Shown: positions 9,044-18,645, counted from the first letter of the stretch. The stretch: DNA of 64,000 bases from an uncultured Litoreibacter sp. (GCA_947493265.1 CANLQL010000002.1:186001-250000), one strand, 5' to 3'. Numbers and translations: made by a program. Notes: generated from the letters alone by a model not told the origin.

Positions 9044-9859
9044 ATGACCGGTTGGAAACTTGATGAGGTCTACAAGACGTCAGCAGGGTCGGTTGCTGCC
9101 GGTCGTATTGGCAGTGGTCCTGATCTGGTGCTTGCGCATGGGTGGCCTTGGTCCTCTTTCTCCTGGCATCGTGTCATCCCGGAATTGGCGACGTCATTTA
9201 CCGTTCATTGGTATGACATGCCCGGCTACGGCAAGTCAGAAAAGCGCTTGGATCAAAAGACCTCACTGGACATGCAGGGGGCGGTTTTTGCTGAAATGAT
9301 GACCCAATGGGGGCTATCGAAACCACGTGTCATCGCGCATGATTTCGGTGGCGCAACAACCCTCAGAGCGCATCTGTTGCATGGCTGTGAATTTGAGAAA
9401 TACCTGTTGATGAACGTCGTTGCCATGCGGCCTTGGGGCTCGGAGTTCTTCGATCACGTGGGCCGGCATGTCGATGCCTTTCAAGGGCTGCCACCCCATA
9501 TCCACAAGGCGATTGTCGGCGCGTATATAAAGGGTGCGTTGGTCAATGACATTCCCCCCGAGGATTTCGATGCTTTGGTTGCTCCGTGGCTTACAGAAGA
9601 GGGTGCGAATAGTTTCTACAGCCAGTTTGCACAGGCAGATGAGAAATATACGGCGGACATTGAACCTCGTTTCGGCGAATTACGCTGCCCCGTGAAAATT
9701 ATCTGGGGAGAGGATGACCCCTGGATCCCGCTGGACCGGGGCAGGGCCTTGCATCAACGTATCCCCAAGGCGGAGTTCGCCACGATACCGGGCGCAGGAC
9801 ATATGCCGCAACTTGAAACGCCCGCAGCCGCTTTGCAGGAATTTTTGAGCTTCCTCTAG
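9044..9859 (+). CDS. Alpha/beta hydrolase with Asp nucleophile (epoxide hydrolase / haloalkane dehalogenase-like)
   Basis: Cytoplasmic hydrolase of 271 aa. HGWPW forms the oxyanion-hole motif, and the nucleophile elbow reads AHDFGG. An Asp nucleophile is the mark of the epoxide hydrolase and dehalogenase branch rather than esterases. An acidic residue in WGEDDPW and His in GAGHMPQ complete the triad. The ATG at 9044 was chosen because GGAGG lies 7 nt upstream; a GTG frame opens at 9020. It stands alone between the inverted repeat and tRNA-Cys. The natural substrate is unknown. Confidence 0.85.
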   Translation: MTGWKLDEVYKTSAGSVAAGRIGSGPDLVLAHGWPWSSFSWHRVIPELATSFTVHWYDMPGYGKSEKRLDQKTSLDMQGAVFAEMMTQWGLSKPRVIAHDFGGATTLRAHLLHGCEFEKYLLMNVVAMRPWGSEFFDHVGRHVDAFQGLPPHIHKAIVGAYIKGALVNDIPPEDFDALVAPWLTEEGANSFYSQFAQADEKYTADIEPRFGELRCPVKIIWGEDDPWIPLDRGRALHQRIPKAEFATIPGAGHMPQLETPAAALQEFLSFL

Positions 9860-9996
9860 CCGATCTTGTCATTTGGTCAGCATCGTTTGAACCAACAGAT
9901 TTGGGCAAACGCATCGTGCAATGGCCAATTCGAGCGAAAGCCACGCGTCATGCGTCACGCGTCTGAGCCGGGTTGTCACAAGTCATTGAAATAAAA

Positions 9997-10070
9997 TGGA
10001 GGCGAGTACCGGAATCGAACCGGTGTACACGGATTTGCAATCCGCTGCGTCACCACTCCGCCAACTCGCC
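9997..10070 (-). tRNA. tRNA-Cys (GCA)
   Basis: Complete cloverleaf on the minus strand: acceptor GGCGAGT pairing with ACTCGCC, anticodon loop TTGCAAA with GCA, T-loop GGTTCGATTCC, discriminator U and an encoded 3' CCA. It is 74 nt including CCA. Confidence 0.97.
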
Positions 10071-10200
10071 GCCGTGGTAAGGAATTCCTTAGATCAAGGC
10101 TATTCTGCGTGCAAGGGGGAGTGGGCGCAGTTCTCCGTTGTCGGACGTAACTTTCTATGTCAAAACACGATTTAACCGAAACTAGACTAATGAGTTTAGT

Positions 10201-10854
10201 ATGACTGATTATGCAAAAGCCCGTTTGATGATGGTCGACACGCAGGTGCGGCCGTCGGATGTGACGAAATTCCCAATTATTGATGCGTTGCTGAACGTGC
10301 GTCGCGAAGTCTTTGTACCAAGCACAAAGATGTCGGTCGCCTATGCGGGCGAAAATCTGGATCTGGGTGAAGGGCGCGAGCTGCTTGATCCGCGCTGCTT
10401 TGCCAAGATGCTGGACGCGCTGGATGTGCAGCCCGATGAGCTGGTGCTCGATCTGGGATGTGGTTTTGGCTATTCCAGTGCCATTTTGGCGCGATTGGCA
10501 GAAGCGGTGATCGCGGTCGAAGACGTTGAAAGCATGGCCCAAGAGGCCGAAGTTTTGCTGGGCGAGCAGGGGGCGGATAATGTCGCTGTCATGCACGGTC
10601 CATTGGCCGAGGGGGCTGCACAGCACGGACCTTACGACGTGATCGTGGTGCAAGGTGCAATTGCTGCTTTGCCGGGTGCGTTGGCGGACCAGTTGAAAGA
10701 TGGGGGCCGCGTAGCCGCGATTTTTGCGGAGGGCGCGTTGGGAGAATGCCGGATCGGATATAAGCGGAACGGCACCATTTCGTGGCGCATGGCGTTCAAT
10801 GCCGGGGCAAAATTATTGCCCGGGTTCGCGCAGGAGACAGCGTTCGCGCTGTGA
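10201..10854 (+). CDS. Protein-L-isoaspartate O-methyltransferase-like SAM enzyme
   Basis: SAM-dependent methyltransferase of the isoaspartate repair family, 217 aa. The SAM-binding motif I is LDLGCGFGYSS and an acidic motif II lies in AVIAVEDVE. The usual active-site stretch (Thr-Ile-Ser-x-Pro before motif I) is replaced by GRELLDPRCF, so repair activity is doubtful. It is followed after 79 nt by tolC and then a popZ-like gene, an order I know from other alphaproteobacteria. Databases usually call this gene pcm; the true substrate is uncertain. Confidence 0.82.
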   Translation: MTDYAKARLMMVDTQVRPSDVTKFPIIDALLNVRREVFVPSTKMSVAYAGENLDLGEGRELLDPRCFAKMLDALDVQPDELVLDLGCGFGYSSAILARLAEAVIAVEDVESMAQEAEVLLGEQGADNVAVMHGPLAEGAAQHGPYDVIVVQGAIAALPGALADQLKDGGRVAAIFAEGALGECRIGYKRNGTISWRMAFNAGAKLLPGFAQETAFAL

Positions 10855-10933
10855 ACCCTGCGAATATGCGGCGGCCGTTAAGGTTTTGTTTTGTGAGTTC
10901 GCATTCGTCAGAGAATAAAGAAGGGACCAAAAA

Positions 10934-12319
10934 GTGGTTTTAACGTCTTTTGCAAAGAAGAAATTACACGTTTTGGCCATTGCGGCGGTTGGGTTTGGGG
11001 TTAGCGCGCCTGCCGTGACTGCGGAAAACCTGACTTCGGCGCTTGTCTCGGCCTATGAGAATTCAAACCTGCTGGATCAGTCCCGGGCGCTGCTAAGGGC
11101 AGAAGACGAAGGGGTTGCCACGGCTTTGTCGGCGCTGCGCCCGCAAATTTCTGCCAGCTCTTCGGTGACGCAATCTGACGGGGCGACAAATTCCGGTGGC
11201 GGGACGTTGTCTTCTGCGATCAGTTTGGGTTTGGAGCTTTTGCTCTATGACTCCGGGTCCACGGCTTTGGCGGTGGAAGCCGCGAAGGAAACAGTTCTGG
11301 CCACCCGGGCCGGGCTGGTCAATCAGGAACAGCAAGTTCTGTTTAATGCCGTTCAAGCCTATATCTCGGTTTTGCGCGACGCGCGGGTGGCGATGCTGCG
11401 CGAAAGCAACCTGCGCCTGATCACGCAGGAATTGCGGGCAGCCGAAGATCGGTTTGAGGTGGGTGAAGTGACCCGCACGGATGTGGCCCAGGCAGAAGCA
11501 CGGCTTGCACAGGCGCGCGGTGATCTTGCTGCGGCGCAGGGCAACCTTGCAATTTCGCGGGAACTTTACCGGGCCAATGTCGGGCGTGCACCGGGGGCTT
11601 TGCAAGCAATCTCCCGATTGCCAAACCTGCCGCGATCGGCCGATTCCGCCCGCGCGCTGGGCGAACAGAACAGCCCCAGCATTGATCAGGCACAGCACGA
11701 AATTCGCGCCCAGGAGTTGAATGTCGAGCGTGCGAAAGCGGCGTTACGTCCGCGGATTTCGCTTTCGGCCAGCGCTGGGCACGACTCGACTCGCGACAAT
11801 AACAGCTCCATCGGGTTAAATATGTCAGTGCCGATTTATCAAGGTGGTCAGTTGAACGCGTTGATCCGGCGGGCCCGCGCGGCGCTGGATGCGTCGCGAT
11901 CAAACCTCAATCAACAGGTCAGGCTGGTGCGCCAAAACGTGTCCGACAGCTGGTCCCGCCTTGCGGTGGCGAATGCGCAGATACAGGCCAGTGATCGTCA
12001 GATCCGCGCGGCTGAGGTGGCGTTCAATGGTGTCCGGGAAGAGGCGCGACTGGGCGCACGGACGACATTGGACGTGCTGGACGCAGAACAAGACCTGTTT
12101 GACGCGCGCACAAACCGCGTTGTTGCAGAGACCGAAGTTTATACGGCCGCGTATTCCTTGTTGTCGGCGATGGGTCTTTTGACGGCTGAAAAGCTGAATC
12201 TACCGGTAAAACGCTATGATCCGAGCGAGTATTATAACGCCGTTCGTACAGCCCCTTCCGCGACCTCGGCAGAGGGCAAGAAGCTGGACCGGATCCTCAA
12301 GCGCTATCAAAAGAACTGA
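10934..12319 (+). CDS. tolC: TolC-family outer membrane efflux protein
   Basis: Outer-membrane channel of type I secretion and tripartite efflux systems, 461 aa. After a signal peptide (SAPAVTA) come two OEP repeats, seen in the duplicated coiled-coil segments YISVLRDARVAMLRESNLRL and EVTRTDVAQAEARLAQARGDL, mirrored later by GARTTLDVLDAEQDLFDARTN. The start is a GTG, with AAGG about 11 nt upstream. No inner-membrane pump or adaptor is adjacent, as is normal for a shared TolC. The PopZ-like gene follows 71 nt later on the same strand. Confidence 0.93.
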   Translation: MVLTSFAKKKLHVLAIAAVGFGVSAPAVTAENLTSALVSAYENSNLLDQSRALLRAEDEGVATALSALRPQISASSSVTQSDGATNSGGGTLSSAISLGLELLLYDSGSTALAVEAAKETVLATRAGLVNQEQQVLFNAVQAYISVLRDARVAMLRESNLRLITQELRAAEDRFEVGEVTRTDVAQAEARLAQARGDLAAAQGNLAISRELYRANVGRAPGALQAISRLPNLPRSADSARALGEQNSPSIDQAQHEIRAQELNVERAKAALRPRISLSASAGHDSTRDNNSSIGLNMSVPIYQGGQLNALIRRARAALDASRSNLNQQVRLVRQNVSDSWSRLAVANAQIQASDRQIRAAEVAFNGVREEARLGARTTLDVLDAEQDLFDARTNRVVAETEVYTAAYSLLSAMGLLTAEKLNLPVKRYDPSEYYNAVRTAPSATSAEGKKLDRILKRYQKN

Positions 12320-12390
12320 CAAATTGAACGATCTGTTGAAACGGATCGGAGCAAACGTTAGTCTTCTCAAAAATACATATGAGGCAAGAA

Positions 12391-13569
12391 ATGGCGGAAT
12401 CAGTCCAGAATACTGACGTAGAAGATGTGCTGTCCTCGATCCGCCGTTTGGTTGCCGAGGCGTCCAACAAGGCTGGGTCCGATGACGGGACGCCGGCGCA
12501 GGACATTGCAGATGATGCGGTTGAAGCCTTGGAAAATGCGGCGTTGTTGCTGACCTCGTCCCAGCGGGTTTCCAAAGATGACACGCTCGAAGGTCCAGAT
12601 GACACCGCGGAAAATGCGTTCGCCGATGATCTGGCGCAGGATGATGGTGCCGAGACAGCCGATCTGGGCGAATTGCGCCAGGCCTTGAAACGCAAGGCTG
12701 AAGAAGCGCTGGAGGAAGCAGATAGCCATACTGGCGACGCTGATGAGGCGGGGACAGACGGTCAGCCGATGTTCAGCAAGCTGCCCAAATCGCGTCTGCA
12801 CCTGTCTGATGCGATGGCAAAATCGCCGGGGTCTGACGACATAAATGCAGGCCCGCTTGACCCGGTGGAGGTGTTTACACCGCATGTGGACATTTCAGGT
12901 GAGGATGTGGCGCATGATGGTGACGCGGCTGAGGCGGATGACGCTTGGAAAGTAGCATTGCCAGAGGATTATTACGAAGACGAGGTTGATGCGGACGACG
13001 CTGAGGCCGATGTCTGGATCGTTGATACCGACGCCTCGGCTGAGGATAGCGCGACGACGGCGCAAATCTATGATTTCGACGCCGATCGCGATGGCGACAT
13101 TGGCGATGAAGCTGACACAGACAGCGATGGTGCGTTTTCGACGTCCCTGGCGGACGTGGCCGAAACCGTTGATGATCCTGTCGAAGACGCGGAATTGGAC
13201 ACTGAGGCGGCTGTTGCTGACGTGCTTGAAGATACGGCAGAAGACCTTGAAGAAAGCAGCGATCTTATGATCGTGCGGCCAGAGGTTGTCCCGGATGATG
13301 ACGCGCTGCCCGCGACATCTGACGCGGATGCCATTCATGCCGCCGCGATTGCAGATGATGCGGACGCGCAAAAAGATCACGCGGAGGATCAGAGTTCTGA
13401 GGGCGAAGCGGCTGCTTTGAATATGTCGTCGGATGAATTGACAGCATTGGTGCGCGATGTTGTGCGTCAGGAGCTGACCGGCGAAATGGGCACGCTGATC
13501 ACGAAAAACCTGCGCCAACTGGTCCGCCGGGAAATCAACCGCGTCCTGGCGACCAAGGAATTCGATTAG
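12391..13569 (+). CDS. popZ: PopZ-like polar organising protein (DUF2497-type termini)
   Basis: Protein of 392 aa with the three-part PopZ plan. A short N-terminal helix reads [16 protein letters not shown] very long Asp/Glu-rich, probably disordered middle follows. The conserved C-terminal helices read [19 protein letters not shown] and [18 protein letters not shown]. In Caulobacter, PopZ forms a polar matrix that anchors ParB and cell-cycle proteins. Placement after pcm and tolC matches the gene order I recall around popZ in other alphaproteobacteria. The start at 12391 follows GAGG; an ATG at 12379 is less well placed. The acidic middle is much longer than in Caulobacter PopZ (about 177 aa in total). 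Confidence 0.68.
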   Translation: MAESVQNTDVEDVLSSIRRLVAEASNKAGSDDGTPAQDIADDAVEALENAALLLTSSQRVSKDDTLEGPDDTAENAFADDLAQDDGAETADLGELRQALKRKAEEALEEADSHTGDADEAGTDGQPMFSKLPKSRLHLSDAMAKSPGSDDINAGPLDPVEVFTPHVDISGEDVAHDGDAAEADDAWKVALPEDYYEDEVDADDAEADVWIVDTDASAEDSATTAQIYDFDADRDGDIGDEADTDSDGAFSTSLADVAETVDDPVEDAELDTEAAVADVLEDTAEDLEESSDLMIVRPEVVPDDDALPATSDADAIHAAAIADDADAQKDHAEDQSSEGEAAALNMSSDELTALVRDVVRQELTGEMGTLITKNLRQLVRREINRVLATKEFD

Positions 13570-15017
13570 ACCGTTCTGGTCAAATCCCACAATTGATCAA
13601 GATCTGCGTGGCGGGCCAGATGGTCGGCCAGCGCATCGAGTGTTGTATCCACAATATGCTCGTAGTCATCCAACGTGGATTGCCCGCCAAGCCGTTGCAA
13701 AAACCCTTTTCGGAACGCGTCTGAGGCGAACAGCCCATGCAGATACGCGCCACGCACCCGTCCGTTTTCGCTGATCGCCCCGGCTGGCTTTCCGTCTATC
13801 GTAAGCCAGGGCCGTTCACGCGCAGGCCCATCTGTGCGTCCGATATGAATCTCGTAGCCTGTTATGGGGGCGTCCGTGCCAAGCTCATGCCCTGATATTT
13901 CGGTGAGCGTTTTGGCAGGTTCCATCCATGTCTCAAGATCAAGAAGTCCAAGCCCGGCAGTTGAACCCGCAGGCCCTTCGATGCCTTCGGGGTCGTGGAT
14001 TGCATGACCAAGCATTTGAAATCCGCCGCAGACGCCCAAAACGTGACCGCCACGCCGGATATGGCCGGCAAGGTCGATATCCCAGCCTTGCGCACGGAAA
14101 AATGCCAGATCCCCAATCGTCGATTTTGATCCCGGGATCAGGACAAGGGCAGCATCAGCGGGCAGGGGGCGGCCGGGTTCCACGATTTCGACGGTGACAT
14201 CGGGCTCACAGGCAAGGGGGTCCAGATCGTCAAAATTTGCCATCCGCGCCAGTTTGGGAACCGCAATTTTGAACGTACCGCCAGTGGTCCCGGCGACATC
14301 CATGACGTCTTCGGCGGGCAGTTTCCAGGCATCTGCAAACCACGGGATCACGCCGAGCGATGGCCATCCGGTACGCTGGACGATCTCTGTCAGGCCGTCG
14401 TCAAAGAGCGTGGGATCGCCGCGAAACTTGTTGATCATGAAGCCGGAGATCAATGCCCGATCACCGTCTGAAAGCACCGCTTGCGTGCCGACAATCTGGG
14501 CAATGACGCCGCCCCGGTCGATATCACCGACCAGCACAACCGGTGCGCCGACGGCTTCCGCAAAGCCCATATTGGCGATGTCGCCGGCGCGCAGATTGAT
14601 CTCGGCCGGGCTGCCTGCACCTTCGATCACGATCAAATCAGCCTCTGATTTCAGGCGGTTGAAGCTTTCCACGGTCTTTTCAAGAAGTTTCGGTTTCAGT
14701 TTCGAATAATCGCGGGCTTTCAGGGTCGCAAAGCGTTGCCCATGCACGACGACCTGCGCGCCGACCTCACTTTCGGGTTTCAGAAGAACCGGGTTCATGT
14801 CGATCATCGGGGCAACGCCACAGGCGCGGGCCTGCAAGGCTTGGGCGCGCCCGATCTCCCCGCCGTCGCGGGTGACGGCGGCATTGTTGGACATGTTTTG
14901 CGGCTTGAAGGGGCGAACATTCATGCCCTTGCGCGCAAAATGGCGGCAAATTCCGGCGACCAACATCGATTTGCCGACGTTGGACCCTGCGCCCTGGATC
15001 ATGATTGCCTTGGTCAT
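13566..15017 (-). CDS. cobQ: Cobyric acid synthase CobQ
   Basis: Amidates adenosyl-cobyrinic a,c-diamide at four side chains using glutamine and ATP, giving cobyric acid in B12 synthesis. It is 483 aa, normal length. The N-terminal dethiobiotin-synthetase-like ATPase domain starts with [15 protein letters not shown] and contains [11 protein letters not shown]. The C-terminal glutamine amidotransferase domain has the nucleophile in [11 protein letters not shown] and a late His in GAYLHGLF. Its stop overlaps the stop of the popZ-like gene by 4 nt. No other cob genes are in the window and no cobalamin riboswitch fits the 57-nt upstream gap. Confidence 0.96.
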   Translation of the reverse strand: MTKAIMIQGAGSNVGKSMLVAGICRHFARKGMNVRPFKPQNMSNNAAVTRDGGEIGRAQALQARACGVAPMIDMNPVLLKPESEVGAQVVVHGQRFATLKARDYSKLKPKLLEKTVESFNRLKSEADLIVIEGAGSPAEINLRAGDIANMGFAEAVGAPVVLVGDIDRGGVIAQIVGTQAVLSDGDRALISGFMINKFRGDPTLFDDGLTEIVQRTGWPSLGVIPWFADAWKLPAEDVMDVAGTTGGTFKIAVPKLARMANFDDLDPLACEPDVTVEIVEPGRPLPADAALVLIPGSKSTIGDLAFFRAQGWDIDLAGHIRRGGHVLGVCGGFQMLGHAIHDPEGIEGPAGSTAGLGLLDLETWMEPAKTLTEISGHELGTDAPITGYEIHIGRTDGPARERPWLTIDGKPAGAISENGRVRGAYLHGLFASDAFRKGFLQRLGGQSTLDDYEHIVDTTLDALADHLARHADLDQLWDLTRTV

Positions 15018-15074
15018 CTCAGCCCTTTCTGCCTAAAGTCTGGGTGACGCGAACTGGAGCCGATGTAAAGAGCG

Positions 15075-15647
15075 ATGAATACACCCGCGCATTTGATCTT
15101 CGGTGCCGCCGCGTTTGCGCGCCCTGACCAACCCAAAGTGACCGCCGCGGCCCTTCTGGGCGCACTGGCCCCTGATGCATCGCTTTACCTGATGGTTGGC
15201 TGGCACATGTTTGTTCTGGGCACGCCTGCACGGGTGATTTTCAACCAGTACTATTTTTCGGGTGCGTGGATGCAGGTCTTCGCGATTGATAATTCGTTCA
15301 TTCTTTGGGGCCTGTTGTTGGCGTTTGCGTTCTGGCTTGGTCGCCGCTGGCTGGTGGCATTTGCAGGCTCTGGCCTGCTGCACTTGGCCTTTGATTTTCC
15401 GCTGCACCATGATGATGGGCGTCCGCAATTTTGGCCGCTGAGCGATTGGATTTTCGAAAGTCCGATTAGCTATTGGGATCACAATCACCACGGGGCGCTG
15501 GTCGGCGCGCTGGAGATTGCGATCTGCCTTGTTCTGTTAGTTGTTTTGTGGCGGCGGTTTTCAGGGCTTCTCGCACGGGGTGCAGTCCTTCTGGCGGCCG
15601 GGTTTCAACTGTTTCCGGTGGTCATGTGGGCGATGGTCTTCGGATAG
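15075..15647 (+). CDS. Membrane-bound putative metal-dependent hydrolase (often mislabelled CobQ-related)
   Basis: Integral membrane protein of 190 aa with about four to five helices. His/Asp-rich motifs face the membrane surface: MNTPAHLIFGAAAF at the N-terminus, then LHLAFDFPLHHDDGR and YWDHNHHG. This resembles the YdjM-type inner-membrane hydrolase group. It is divergent from cobQ, so its common cobalamin label probably comes from location rather than function. Substrate is unknown. The rhomboid gene follows 38 nt downstream. Confidence 0.6.
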   Translation: MNTPAHLIFGAAAFARPDQPKVTAAALLGALAPDASLYLMVGWHMFVLGTPARVIFNQYYFSGAWMQVFAIDNSFILWGLLLAFAFWLGRRWLVAFAGSGLLHLAFDFPLHHDDGRPQFWPLSDWIFESPISYWDHNHHGALVGALEIAICLVLLVVLWRRFSGLLARGAVLLAAGFQLFPVVMWAMVFG

Positions 15648-15685
15648 CCTTGACCCCCCAAGCGCAATAGGCCAGCGTCGGCGTC

Positions 15686-16426
15686 ATGTTTCCGATACGC
15701 GATCACAACCCGTCCGAGCGGACACCGTTTGTCACCTATGCGCTGCTTGCACTGAACGTGGTGATTTTCCTCAGCTATTGGCCCCTTTTTGATGATCCGC
15801 GCGCGCTGAACGCGTTCTTTGACACCTGGGCGATGGTACCCGCCGAGATTTCTGCAGGAACAGATTACTACACGCTGATCAGTTCGATGTTCTTGCATGG
15901 CGGCTTTATGCACCTTGCCGGTAACATGCTGTTTTTGTGGATTTTTGGCGATAATCTAGAAGATCAGATGGGTCACATACCGTTCTTGATTTTCTATCTG
16001 GCCTGCGGTGTGGTGGCCGATTTTGGACAGCTGATTGCGGACCCAACGTCCCCCATTCCCAATGTTGGGGCGTCGGGGGCGATTGCGGGCGTCATGGGGG
16101 CTTACCTGCTGCTGTTTCCGCGCGCCAAAGTTGATATTCTGATCATCATCGTGATCATCTTCAAAATCTTCCCGGTACCCGCCTGGGTGATGCTGGGGCT
16201 CTGGTTTGCTTTCCAGATATTCGGGGGTGTCGGGGCGGACCTGTCTCAAGGTGGCGTGGCTTATTGGGCCCATGCCGGCGGGTTTGTCATCGGGATGATT
16301 TTTGCCATTCCCTTGTGGCTGAAGCGCGGCGGTGCCGGGTTTTGGGCGCGTACGGATGGCCATCCGCCGCACCCCGAAGCAGACTATGGCAGCAGCTCCA
16401 TCCCCAAGATCACGCGCCGAAAATGA
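15686..16426 (+). CDS. Rhomboid-family intramembrane serine protease
   Basis: Cleaves transmembrane substrates within the lipid bilayer. It is 246 aa with six or more helices. The catalytic dyad is visible as Ser130 in GASGAIAG and His196 in YWAHAGGF, and the HGGFMHLAGNMLFLWIFGDN segment supplies the conserved oxyanion His and Asn. The last codons overlap the next gene by ATGA, indicating coupling with the GFA-family gene. Natural substrate is not known. Confidence 0.93.
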   Translation: MFPIRDHNPSERTPFVTYALLALNVVIFLSYWPLFDDPRALNAFFDTWAMVPAEISAGTDYYTLISSMFLHGGFMHLAGNMLFLWIFGDNLEDQMGHIPFLIFYLACGVVADFGQLIADPTSPIPNVGASGAIAGVMGAYLLLFPRAKVDILIIIVIIFKIFPVPAWVMLGLWFAFQIFGGVGADLSQGGVAYWAHAGGFVIGMIFAIPLWLKRGGAGFWARTDGHPPHPEADYGSSSIPKITRRK

Positions 16427-16791
16427 GCCGGACAACCGCCTCTTGCCATTGCGGCGCTGTCGAGTTGTCGTTTCAGATGCTCGGTGGCCTAAAGGACGCG
16501 TCGCGCTGTGATTGTTCGCTGTGCAGGCGGGTCAAACCGGGGGCCGTGTCCGCGATGACCGATGATTTACAGGTGACACGTGGGGCGGAGCATTTGGGGC
16601 TCTACCAATTCGGCACCAAGACAGCCCGGCACTATTTTTGCAAGATCTGCGGGACCCACACGCATCATCAAAGGCGGATGGATCCCAAAGAGATGGGCGT
16701 CAATATCGGGTGTCTGGAAGGCGTCGATGCACGTTCCAGCGATCTTGCGCAATGGGTTGAGGGCGTCAATCACCCCGCAGATAACCCTTAA
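16423..16791 (+). CDS. GFA-family zinc protein (glutathione-dependent formaldehyde-activating type)
   Basis: Small zinc protein of 122 aa in the GFA/CENP-V family. Metal ligands appear as CHCG (residues 8-11), CDCSLC and [10 protein letters not shown]. Some members speed conversion of formaldehyde and glutathione to S-hydroxymethylglutathione, but most are of unproven function. The start codon overlaps the rhomboid stop (ATGA). The stop overlaps the efp stop on the other strand by 4 nt (TTAA). Confidence 0.87.
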   Translation: MSRTTASCHCGAVELSFQMLGGLKDASRCDCSLCRRVKPGAVSAMTDDLQVTRGAEHLGLYQFGTKTARHYFCKICGTHTHHQRRMDPKEMGVNIGCLEGVDARSSDLAQWVEGVNHPADNP

Positions 16792-17351
16792 GCGCGTTCG
16801 GAATATTCCATCGTCTCGGTGTTTACGATGATATCTTCGTCCTGGCCTACAAACGGCGGCACCATAACTTTCATGCCATTGTCGAGGATTGCTGGCTTGA
16901 AGCTGTTGGCGGCGGTTTGACCTTTGACGACCGGCTCAGTCTCGACAACTTTGCAGGTGACTTTTTGGGGTAGGGTCACGTTCAGCGCTTCGGCCTCGTA
17001 ATATTCGATCACCGCGATCATGCCGTCTTGCAGGAACGGGCGGCGATCGCCGAGCAGGTCGGCCGGCAATTCGATCTGCTCATAAGTTTCGGTATCCATG
17101 AAGGTCAGCATTCCGTCGGTTTCATAAAGAAACTGCTGGTCTTTTTGCTCCAACCGGACCCGTTCGACTTTGTCAGCAGAGCGGAAACGTTCATTCAGTT
17201 TCGACCCGTTGCGCAAGTTTTTCATTTCCACCTGTGCAAATGCGCCGCCTTTTCCGGGCTTCACATGGTCGACTTTTACAGCGACCCACAGGCCGCCATT
17301 ATGTTCGAGGACAGCATTCGGTCTGATCTCGTTTCCGTTGATTTTCGCCAT
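16788..17351 (-). CDS. efp: Elongation factor P
   Basis: Relieves ribosome stalling at polyproline stretches. It is 187 aa, with three beta-barrel domains by family. The modification loop reads KPGKGGAF, with the lysine at position 34 where EpmA-type lysylation occurs in other bacteria; no modification gene is in this window. The start [11 protein letters not shown] matches the family N-terminus and is preceded by an AAGGA site; the open frame upstream to 17549 is not coding. It is divergent from the small conserved gene at 17567. Confidence 0.97.
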   Translation of the reverse strand: MAKINGNEIRPNAVLEHNGGLWVAVKVDHVKPGKGGAFAQVEMKNLRNGSKLNERFRSADKVERVRLEQKDQQFLYETDGMLTFMDTETYEQIELPADLLGDRRPFLQDGMIAVIEYYEAEALNVTLPQKVTCKVVETEPVVKGQTAANSFKPAILDNGMKVMVPPFVGQDEDIIVNTETMEYSERA

Positions 17352-17566
17352 TGTGTCATTTCCTTGACAAAAGGTTGAATTTGGTTTGCCGGAACCTATA
17401 TCTGGCGGGAGACGGGCGAGCAAGACGGCTAAATACAGTATTTCCGAACCGAAGCTATGCGCTGGTTGCATGACAGATATATCGTTTTTGCAATGACGAA
17501 TCGGAATAACTGTGTCAGAAAGAGCCTCACGCCGAAGATGCAAGAGCAATAATAAAGGACGACGAG

Positions 17567-17881
17567 ATGGCTGCTGATTTCGTTGATGGCACTGCTTTCA
17601 ACTTTGAACAAGGACAACGCGCGCGGAAGCTTTTCGCGGCAGTTGTGCTGGCTGCTTTGGATGATGCCATCGCAGATGACAAGAAATATGGAAACGGCCC
17701 CGAGCAGATCGCTCGCTGGGCGCGGTCCCGTGATGGCCGCGAAGTGCTAAGCTGCGCCGGGATCGACCCGAACGAGCGTGTGGTATCTGGCCTGATGAAT
17801 TTTGTGGGCAATGGTGTGCGGACCTCCGTCGCGCTGTCCCGCGAGGAAAGCGAGCGTCGGTCGCAAGCCGAAGCCGCCTAG
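17567..17881 (+). CDS. Small conserved Rhodobacterales protein (DUF6280-like)
   Basis: Soluble protein of 104 aa that I recall as widely conserved in Rhodobacterales, probably the DUF6280 family; this assignment is from memory. Key stretches are [39 protein letters not shown] and [16 protein letters not shown]. It is helical and charged, with no signal peptide. A strong intrinsic terminator follows. It is divergent from efp. Function is unknown; the charged helices could suit nucleic-acid or polymerase contact, but that is a guess. Confidence 0.75.
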   Translation: MAADFVDGTAFNFEQGQRARKLFAAVVLAALDDAIADDKKYGNGPEQIARWARSRDGREVLSCAGIDPNERVVSGLMNFVGNGVRTSVALSREESERRSQAEAA

Positions 17882-17903
17882 GTTTTCCCAAGACAACGTT
17901 AAG

Positions 17904-17934
17904 AACGCATCCATTTTTGGGTGCGTTTTTTTTT
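17904..17934 (+). terminator. Intrinsic terminator after the DUF6280-like gene
   Basis: Hairpin with arms AACGCA and TGCGTT plus a CC/GG pair, followed directly by nine T residues. It begins 22 nt after the stop codon. Confidence 0.92.
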
Positions 17935-18045
17935 GACTTTTAGGTATTTTTTGTCCGGCGAATTTGCAGATTTCCGTCCGGATATAACTCCGCCTTAAGA
18001 TAGTGGCGCTATCCCTTCTCCTGAAATTTATTGGGAGTGTACGAT

Positions 18046-18489
18046 ATGAAATTTGGAATTCTCACCGCAGTGGCCAGCATTTTTACAGCCTCGGCAGCAG
18101 TATCGGGGACGGCCTTTGGCACGGAAGCTGACGCGCGCAAGATGGCGACTTACCTGTCTGAAATCATCGTCGTTGACGGCGTGGATGCGGGCATTGACGC
18201 GATGAACGATCCCGATATGCCGTTCGCGTCCTCGGCGATGGGATTGCAGATCTTCGAAGGGTCCATGATCGTGGCGGACAATCGCGCACCGGACCTGGAA
18301 GTAACGTCCTTTGCAGATGTCGCGGACCTGACCTGGACCCCGATGTGGCCCCGCATCGTGGAAGCCGCGCATACCGGGGAAGACGCGACGCTGCAGTGGT
18401 ATCACTATGACACGGAGACCGAATATACGTTCCATTGCTATTCGGAATGGGCGCAGGGCAATTCGGTTCTGGTGATGGCTTGCCGGTAG
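18046..18489 (+). CDS. Hypothetical exported protein, possibly a divergent cache-like sensor domain
   Basis: Exported protein of 147 aa. The signal peptide ends near ASAAVSG. The mature part has an alpha/beta pattern with [20 protein letters not shown] and [20 protein letters not shown]. This order of strands reminds me of single-cache domains that bind small ligands, but the match is weak. The start at 18046 follows GGGAG at 18033-18037. It stands between a terminator and tRNA-Leu. Confidence 0.6.
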   Translation: MKFGILTAVASIFTASAAVSGTAFGTEADARKMATYLSEIIVVDGVDAGIDAMNDPDMPFASSAMGLQIFEGSMIVADNRAPDLEVTSFADVADLTWTPMWPRIVEAAHTGEDATLQWYHYDTETEYTFHCYSEWAQGNSVLVMACR

Positions 18490-18559
18490 GGGCGAAACGT
18501 CTGCGGCGCGTGGTCTGAAACAGGCCTGATTGGCCGTATCTTTTGCAAATGACTTGGGG

Positions 18560-18645
18560 TGGTACCCGCGGCCGGACTTGAACCGGCACGACCGTTAGGT
18601 CCAGGGATTTTAAGTCCCATGTGTCTACCATTCCACCACGCGGGC
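18560..18645 (-). tRNA. tRNA-Leu (UAA)
   Basis: Class II tRNA on the minus strand. The acceptor GCCCGCG pairs with CGCGGGT, the anticodon loop CTTAAAA gives UAA, a long variable arm follows, the T-arm is CCGGTTCAAGTCCGG, and a 3' ACCA is encoded. It is 86 nt in all. Confidence 0.97.

Noticed and set aside
10078-10091. TAAGGAATTCCTTA palindrome near tRNA-Cys
   Set aside because: A 14-bp palindrome without partner or promoter context; not enough to call a site.
9976-10653. Minus-strand open frame of 225 codons
   Set aside because: It runs through tRNA-Cys and antisense to the methyltransferase gene.
13590-13602. TTGATCAAG stretch resembling an FNR half-site pair
   Set aside because: It lies inside cobQ coding sequence and lacks the required 4-nt spacer between half-sites.
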